A stretch of DNA of 64,000 bases from Echinometra lucunter (lineage: Eukaryota > Echinodermata > Echinoidea > Camarodonta > Echinometridae). A program made the position numbers and the translations under genes. Below, in pieces: positions 57,982 through 64,000 of this stretch; position 1 is the first letter of the stretch, and each line of letters begins with the position of its first letter. The stretch lies in contig CM057155.1 of NCBI GenBank assembly GCA_029962745.1, forward strand, positions 30,686,896 to 30,750,895, written 5' to 3'. Below the pieces are notes generated by a model. The model did no database searches, was not told the DNA's origin, and worked only from the letters and a program-made list of their open reading frames with translations.

Positions 57982-58890
57982 TCCTCAGTATTCTGAATAT
58001 TCCCAAGGTGTGTTTGTTTACCGTGCTCTTTGAGATCATTAAAATGTGATCGTTTAAAAGAAACTTTAATCATCCACATCAGCAGAGTATCCACGTTAAC
58101 AGAGCAAAAGCACATACCCCAAATTTGTAAAAAGTGTACTGAAGTACGTAGGCTTGCGATAGACTTCGTGACCCATTGAAACAAATAGGTCCCCATTGCC
58201 CCCATGGAGTACCAATTGGCAATTGGGAGTACATGGAAAGTTGGACATTTTTAAGTGACACTATCATGACTATGGAAAAGCCTTAACATCCCGCACTGAT
58301 AATATCACTGTTTGTTTTGTTTTCGTTTCATCCTTTTTGTGCTAAAGTAAAATTGATGCACTAAAATAGTAATGATATGTTTTTCTTTTGCGCTAGTCAG
58401 GAAATTCGGAACATCCCCGCTAAAGAAAACTCTATCACTGTTGGCAATAACTTTCTACCTTGAGCCCCCCCCCCCCCCCTCCTCCAGCCATCCAACCCCA
58501 CCCCATCCCGTGTAAGAAATCACTCCAAGGGTCCTGGTAGCCCAGGTATGTTGCTTCCTGGCTTGGATAGAATCCCGCCTCCTACTTAACAATGATTATT
58601 ATCAAAAGTGATTCGAGAAATCCTCATCATTATTTTGGATGCTTCACTACACACTGAAGAAGCTGATCATTAAACCAGAGAAATGCTGTATCTACAATTA
58701 GCCACCACATACCTATTTCAGTCCAAAGTCGCGTAATGCACTTTGGATCTTCCGGATTGATATAAATGTAATCTCTGATACCATACACGTACCAAATTGA
58801 ACGCAGCCAACGTGTAGTAGTTTTTGTCTACCTAGCGTCTTGGGAGTGCATTTTCGTGTTGATCGCTTTCTTAAAACGTTAGAACGCATA
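57982..58890. other. Upstream region of the first plus-strand P450
   Basis: No other gene seen; a C run lies near 58465-58478. It should contain the promoter of the 58891 gene. Confidence 0.45.
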
Positions 58891-60471
58891 ATGGAGAAAA
58901 ATTTGCCTGAAAATATGGTCAATGACCACCTCTTGAATCATGTGAATTGGTTATCAGTCACCACTTATCTAGTGCTGATTACCACATCGATTCTCATCAC
59001 ACGATACTGGATTAACGCAAAAAAGGAAACTGAGAAGCTGGCCAAAAGTGGAGGCAGTCCATTACCTGGTCCATGGGGACTCCCTGTCTTTGGTAACATG
59101 CTGTCCTTGGATCGAAACAACCCACATCTGTCATTGATGAAGCTGGCAAAGATCTTTGGGAATGTATTCAAGATCCAGCTAGGCAACCGTCCTGTTCTGG
59201 TTTTGAACGGGTTTCAGGCGATTCAACAAGCGTTGATCAAGCAACCGGTCGTCTTTGCAGGTCGCCCAGATCTGTTCACCTTTAAGGTGATAAACAATAC
59301 GAACGTCTATGGACCATCAGTGGCTTTTAGCACATACAGCGACCAATGGAAGCTTCATCGGAAGCTTGCCGAGACTTCACTCCGACATTTTACAGCAGGA
59401 AAACAGGTTGAGTTCCTAGAAAGTGTTGTCAAGGGCGAGGCTGAAGAATTTGTCAGACATCTGAAAGACTCTGGCCGGGAAAGTAAAGAAAATATTCGAG
59501 GTCTGCTGCGTTTGTCAGTGAGCAATATCATCCTGTATTATTTGTTGAGTGAACGTTCGTCGTATAAGGACCAGAAGCTTATGAAACTTCTACTCTTAGC
59601 TGAAAGATTCGCGAAGGCAACGGGAAATGGAAATCCCGTAGACTTCCTACCATGGCTGAGATTTATCTTAACAAAGAGTACGACGGAGTTAAAGTTTTGG
59701 CAAGAACACTTTGGAAAAATGTTAGGTAGAATTATTGAGGAACACCATGCCCTCTACGAGCCAGGATCTGAGAGAGACATAATAGATCATATTCTTACCA
59801 CTGGCCTTAACAACGGGGAGGAAGAACTCAAACGGTTGGGGTTGGCTGGAAAGACACTCTTTCAAACTGCCTATGACTTTTTTGGGGCAGGATTTGAAAC
59901 TACATCGACAACCTTAGAATGGACTATCCTGTACATGGTTGCTTATCCACATATTCAGTCTGACGTTCAGCGCGAGATCGACAAAGTTGTTGGGCGGGAT
60001 CGTTTGCCAGTACTGAGAGATCGCGAGAACCTACCATTGACGCAGTCATGCCTTTTTGAAATCCTTCGTCATTCATCAGTTGCTCCTTTCGCCGTTCCCC
60101 ACAGCACCACCAAGGAGACTCTACTCAACGGATACTACGTTCCGAAGGACATGGTGGTTTTCGTCAACCTCTACTCGGCTCACTTTGATCCTGATGTTTG
60201 GCACCAACCCGAAGTCTTCAATCCCCGTCGTTTCCTAGCCCAGGACGGAACCTTAGACGAGGAAAAGATTAAAAGTGTGATTCCGTTCGGTGTAGGTCGC
60301 AGAAAGTGCATTGGGTCAGATCTAGCACGAATCAATCTATTCATCTACTTCACCACCCTTCTGCACGAACTGAACTTCAGCTGTCTTGGTGATCATGAAG
60401 TAAGTCTTGAATCTGTTTATGGACTTACCAGACGCCCTAAGGAATTCAACGTGCAGATAGAACCCAGATAA
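58891..60471 (+). CDS. CYP1-like cytochrome P450, intronless (526 aa)
   Basis: Second of three paralogous mono-oxygenases. The start is the first ATG in frame (context ATAATGG); the frame continues upstream only to a TTG. A second ATG 24 nt downstream aligns with the start of the 62236 gene and is an alternative. Features: membrane anchor SVTTYLVLITTSILITRYW (about 24-42), hinge LPGPWGLPVFGN, I-helix GAGFETTSTTLEW (about 333-345) with the full AGxET(T/S) consensus, ExxR (EILR) about 390-393, IPHSTT-type block reading VPHSTTKE, NPRRF, and haem loop FGVGRRKCIG with Cys about 473. All signature residues are canonical, so of the three this is the safest call of an active enzyme. Substrate unknown. 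Confidence 0.96.
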   Translation: MEKNLPENMVNDHLLNHVNWLSVTTYLVLITTSILITRYWINAKKETEKLAKSGGSPLPGPWGLPVFGNMLSLDRNNPHLSLMKLAKIFGNVFKIQLGNRPVLVLNGFQAIQQALIKQPVVFAGRPDLFTFKVINNTNVYGPSVAFSTYSDQWKLHRKLAETSLRHFTAGKQVEFLESVVKGEAEEFVRHLKDSGRESKENIRGLLRLSVSNIILYYLLSERSSYKDQKLMKLLLLAERFAKATGNGNPVDFLPWLRFILTKSTTELKFWQEHFGKMLGRIIEEHHALYEPGSERDIIDHILTTGLNNGEEELKRLGLAGKTLFQTAYDFFGAGFETTSTTLEWTILYMVAYPHIQSDVQREIDKVVGRDRLPVLRDRENLPLTQSCLFEILRHSSVAPFAVPHSTTKETLLNGYYVPKDMVVFVNLYSAHFDPDVWHQPEVFNPRRFLAQDGTLDEEKIKSVIPFGVGRRKCIGSDLARINLFIYFTTLLHELNFSCLGDHEVSLESVYGLTRRPKEFNVQIEPR

Positions 60472-61680
60472 ACATCATATTAAGGTTGTAGGAAGCCCTC
60501 ACGATACTTCGAAAGTTAGTCCCAAAATATTCATAACTATAGATCATCATCCTTATATTTTCATTCAGAACTCTGATTGTATAGTATGCAATGAATTAAG
60601 ATTATAGCTTAATACACAGGACCAGGCGTAAACTTACGCAGACTTTTTCAAAGATCTTAACTATAAACAGCCACATGGAATGCCCAAAGTTTTAAACAAG
60701 TGTGACTTTATTTCCCATAATCTTAATTAAATTTTTGGCAAATATACTTCACGTTGAAAATGTTTTGTTAATGTTAATCGACATAGATATTTCAACTATA
60801 GCTTATGCGATTGAATATGATTGAGAATCCCATTCGTCTTTTCATATTCAAGTCATTCTTTAAGTCATGCGCAATTATGCCCACAATTTTGTGAACCCCC
60901 CCCCCCTCCCCCGGAATTATATAATTTCAGTATGAGACGACCATAATCAATTTTGCAGCCTGACTCAAAGTCTGAGGCCATCGAGACCTCGCGTGAAAAT
61001 GGTTGCATGCACAATTTTCATACACTAGCAAAGAAACGATGATATCTCCAGAGGGCGCTTCAAAAAGGGAGACGCAACTTTGAAAAATTCCTGTAAACAG
61101 ATTTTACGTCTACCGATACTGAAATCTGACATCTTATGCTTTCCGTTGTTAACTTGTTTATAGGTTTTCATGGTCACGGATCAGTGAACAAAATTGTCTT
61201 TAAAATTAGTTACAGAATCCCAGGAGGTTCACTTACATGCAAAACATATAGGCATAGGTTAACTGGAAGCCTTTTGGCATAGGCCTGGGTTTTTCCAGTT
61301 TCATCATGTTTTTTTTTCTCAATTTGTGCCAACTAAAATGTTATCTACATCACTGAAAAGCCTTTTCCGGTAAGAAACGTTATGCAAGGAGACTGTCTGG
61401 CTGTATTTTAACAACTTTGTCTACAAAAGTACCAGTGCGAACCTAAAGAATGGCAAGATTTCGAGGGAATGCAAAAAAAAAAAAAAGTTCAAAGAAAAAG
61501 AGGAAAAGAGGAAAGAGCAAGATCAGTTATCATTTTGTGTGTGAATATTTGGCATTGCTGAATTTCGTTAAAATTTGATGGAAGATGCTTGCAGCACTTG
61601 AAATAAACGAACATGCTCTCTGTCCTCCCTGGAGTTCTTACTTCTTGTCCGTCAAGATTTGTGACTTGACATCTTGTTCT
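60472..61680. other. Spacer between the two plus-strand P450 genes
   Basis: Includes copy 2 of the 42945 dispersed repeat (about 60616-60900), a C-rich run near 60897-60912 and an A run near 61474. No gene is seen. Confidence 0.5.
60616..60900. repeat. Dispersed repeat pair member, copy 2
   Basis: Matches 42945-43276 in the same orientation (tttcccataatct, ttgagaatccca, aagtcattctttaagtca), with many substitutions. Confidence 0.6.
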
Positions 61681-61824
61681 GGGCTCCGTTTCATAAAACT
61701 TGTTATCAACAATTTGCAAGAACTGTTACAAGCTACCGAAATCTAGGCATCTGATTGTCTGAGAGCAAATTTGTCACAGAAATGTGGCAGTCGTTACTGA
61801 TAACAATTTTTATGAAACGGCCCC
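61681..61824. mobile_element. 'cgttt(c)at' MITE, TTGTTATCA subtype
   Basis: Ends gggctccgtttcataaaact and tttatgaaacggcccc, inner cttgttatcaacaa and ttactgataacaa; related to 10143-10290. It lies 412 bp upstream of the P450 start at 62236. Confidence 0.78.
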
Positions 61825-61966
61825 TGTATTTGGTTAAGTTTATAAAGCTATTCCTTGAGGCATAAAGTCAATCATCGCTTTAATGAATAGTTATTTCCAG
61901 CGCTTGTGGAGGAACGGCGACACGGTTTTATAGAAAGAATATTTTCTTTTAGTACATGTTTATCAG

Positions 61967-61987
61967 GCGTGAATAGTGAATACACGC
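61967..61987. promoter_or_regulatory. Inverted pair of GCGTG cores (possible AhR/ARNT sites)
   Basis: GCGTG at 61967-61971 and CACGC at 61983-61987, 249-269 bp upstream of the P450 ATG. GCGTG is the core of xenobiotic response elements that drive vertebrate CYP1 genes; use here is inferred. Confidence 0.3.
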
Positions 61988-62235
61988 TCTTCAGGAAGAA
62001 GCCTGAGGGTTTACAGAAAGGCTTTTGTTGATATGGACTTGACTGCATTATGATAATAGCTCTTTTATATCTCGTACAGTCACGAAGCTTTTTTATATCA
62101 CTGCTGGCATCGTCGTTTCATTTTTTTCATAAAGACAGCAGTCCAAAAGAAACACTATTTGGTTGTGCTGTGAAGTTTCATCACGATTGAAGCGTATATG
62201 ATCTGTCCTACGTAGGAGAAATTTGCCAAATAACT

Positions 62236-63792
62236 ATGGTTGATAATCACTTCTTTAATTCAATGTCAGTCGCGACTTATGTAGTGTTGATCACTACATC
62301 GGTTCTCCTGGTTCGATATTGGATTCAGAGAAAATGGGAGAGTGAGAAGGTGGCTAAAAGTGGAGGGCGTCCATTGCCTGGCCCGTGGGGACTCCCTATT
62401 ATAGGCAACTTGCTGTCCTTTGACAAAAGTTGCCCACATCTTTCTTTTGTGAATCTGGCAAAGGTGCATGGAAATATCTTCAAGATCCAGATGGGGAGCC
62501 GACCAGTCCTTGTTTTGAACGGCCTTAGGGCTATCAAGGAGGCCTTGATCAACCAGTCTGCCGTCTTTGCAGGTCGACCAGACCTGTTCACTTTCAAAAT
62601 AATCAACGGTACGAACATATACGGACCATCCCTTGCTTTTACAACATATAACGAACAGTTGAAGCTCCATCGAAAGATTGCTGAGGAGTCCTTCCGGCAC
62701 TTTACCCAAGGCAGTCAGGTGCAGTTCCTAGAGAATGTAGTCAAAGACGAAGCAGAAGAACTCGTTCGACACCTGAGCGTTTCCAAACTTGAAGGCAGAT
62801 TAGACATTAAGCGTTTACTGCGTTTGTCCGTAACCAATCTTATCCTTTGGTATATGTTTGGTAAGCGTAGCTCCTATGAAGAAAAAAGATTGAACGAAAT
62901 CCTAGACCTGACTGATAAATTCGAGAAACCAAAAGGAAGTGGAAGTCCCGTAGACTTTTTTCCATGGCTTAGATTCATTTTTACCAAATCTACAAATCAA
63001 CTGAAGGAATACCGAAAGAAATTTGGAGAAATCTTATGCAGATTCATTGAAGAGCACCATGCAGCCTACAAGTCAGGATCTGAAAGAGATTTGATGGCTC
63101 ATATGATTACTGTTGGTCACAACAGTGGAGAAGAAGAACTGAAACGTTTGGGGTTGGCCGGAAAGGCACTCTACCAAAGTGCCTTTGACTTTTTTCCGGC
63201 AGGAACTGAAACTGTTTTGGCCACATTAGAATGGATCATGGTCTACATGACTGCTCACCCCCAAGTTCAATCGGATGTCCAATCTGAGATCGATAAGGTA
63301 ATTGGTCGTGGTCGTTTGCCAACTTTGAATGACCGTGACAGCTTACCGTTGACGCAGTCATGCCTTCTTGAAATCCAACGGCATTCATCGGCTGTGATTT
63401 TTTCCGTTCCTCACAGCACTATGAAGGATACGGTTCTTGATGGATACTACGTTCCAAAGGACATGTTAGTCTTTGTCAACCTGTACTCGGCTCACTTTGA
63501 TCCCGATGTTTGGCATGACCCTGAAGTCTTCAACCCACGTCGTTTCTTAACTCAAGACGGAATACTTGACGAGAAGAAGACAAAACTTGCAATTCTCTTT
63601 AGTCTTGGTCCCCGACGTTGTGTCGGAACGGATTTGGCACCAATCAAGCTTTTCATCTACTTCGCAACATTCCTGCACCAGCTGCACTTCAGTTGTCCGG
63701 ATGGGAAGAGAGCTATTCCTGAGGCTAGCAACGAGTTCCCAAGACGCCCTAAGGAATTTAACGTGCAGATCAGGCCGAGATTGAAGTCCTAA
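62236..63792 (+). CDS. CYP1-like cytochrome P450, intronless (518 aa)
   Basis: Third paralogue, in tandem with the 58891 gene 1.76 kb upstream. The start is the first ATG, and MVDNHFFNSMSV aligns with the internal starts of the other two. Features: membrane anchor VATYVVLITTSVLLVRYW (about 12-30), hinge LPGPWGLPIIGN, I-helix PAGTETVLATLEW (about 321-333), ExxR (EIQR) 379-382, VPHSTMKD block, NPRRF and haem loop FSLGPRRCVG with Cys462. It departs from its sisters by Pro for Gly before the I-helix AG, by Val after the AGxET threonine, by VIFSVPHS in place of VAPFAxPHS, and by a changed C-terminal segment (IPEASNEFPRRPKEF). This suggests altered substrate handling or relaxed constraint. Confidence 0.95.
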   Translation: MVDNHFFNSMSVATYVVLITTSVLLVRYWIQRKWESEKVAKSGGRPLPGPWGLPIIGNLLSFDKSCPHLSFVNLAKVHGNIFKIQMGSRPVLVLNGLRAIKEALINQSAVFAGRPDLFTFKIINGTNIYGPSLAFTTYNEQLKLHRKIAEESFRHFTQGSQVQFLENVVKDEAEELVRHLSVSKLEGRLDIKRLLRLSVTNLILWYMFGKRSSYEEKRLNEILDLTDKFEKPKGSGSPVDFFPWLRFIFTKSTNQLKEYRKKFGEILCRFIEEHHAAYKSGSERDLMAHMITVGHNSGEEELKRLGLAGKALYQSAFDFFPAGTETVLATLEWIMVYMTAHPQVQSDVQSEIDKVIGRGRLPTLNDRDSLPLTQSCLLEIQRHSSAVIFSVPHSTMKDTVLDGYYVPKDMLVFVNLYSAHFDPDVWHDPEVFNPRRFLTQDGILDEKKTKLAILFSLGPRRCVGTDLAPIKLFIYFATFLHQLHFSCPDGKRAIPEASNEFPRRPKEFNVQIRPRLKS

Positions 63793-64000
63793 TATTGATA
63801 GATGACGCCCGTCTCATTATTATTAGAGCATATTGTAGAAAGATTCGTTTTTGGATGCATGTTTCGTTTGGTTTTTATTGATTTATTTATCAGGTACAAG
63901 CCCCTGAAACTTATATAGTCATGCGGTCAAAGACGAGTACTGGGAAAGAGGTGGGAGGTGGAAAAAGAGAGTGTGTAATATAAGAGGAGGAGACAGGAGC
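63793..64000. other. 3' flank of the last P450
   Basis: No further feature before the window end. Confidence 0.4.

Overview
This is nuclear DNA of a metazoan: AT-rich, with spliced genes, long gene-free stretches, microsatellites, two 500-N assembly gaps (19850-20349 and 43540-44039) and many short non-autonomous transposons. The repeat style (fold-back elements, tRNA-headed SINEs, 'cgtttcat' elements) and a cluster of intronless CYP1-like P450 genes suggest a marine deuterostome, most likely a sea urchin. The species is an inference and was not tested.

Layout. Bases 1-682 hold the possible last exon of a plus-strand gene that enters from the left. Bases 683-10830 are gene-free and repeat-rich: TTAA-flanked (piggyBac-like) MITEs, CACTA-like fold-back MITEs and a LINE 3' end. 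A single-exon core-2 type beta-1,6-N-acetylglucosaminyltransferase (GT14) lies on the minus strand at 10838-12385. From 19.6 to 54.7 kb there are three minus-strand paralogues of mitochondrial enoyl-CoA delta isomerase 1: A 19656-24601, B 36941-44718 and C 47975-54706. Each was assembled here by hand. B and C have eight coding exons, identical in length and phase except for the first (25 or 22 nt). Copy A matches them but lacks exons 6-7, which should lie in the first N gap. An intronless CYP1-like P450 (30588-32156, minus) sits between copies A and B. Two more (58891-60471 and 62236-63792, plus) lie in tandem at the right end.

Functions. The ECI1 proteins would handle double bonds in unsaturated fatty acyl-CoAs in mitochondria. 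The P450s are ER-type mono-oxygenases and the GT14 enzyme is a Golgi O-glycan branching enzyme. Nothing suggests a common pathway; the window shows two local gene-family expansions, ECI1 and CYP, that interleave.

The most informative structure outside the genes is the transposon layer. It includes hAT-type elements with 8-bp target duplications (one carries an eight-unit minisatellite, another a nested SINE), CACTA-like fold-back MITEs with 3-bp duplications, and TTAA-flanked MITEs. Copy C of ECI1 also appears to use a GC-AG intron where A and B use GT-AG.
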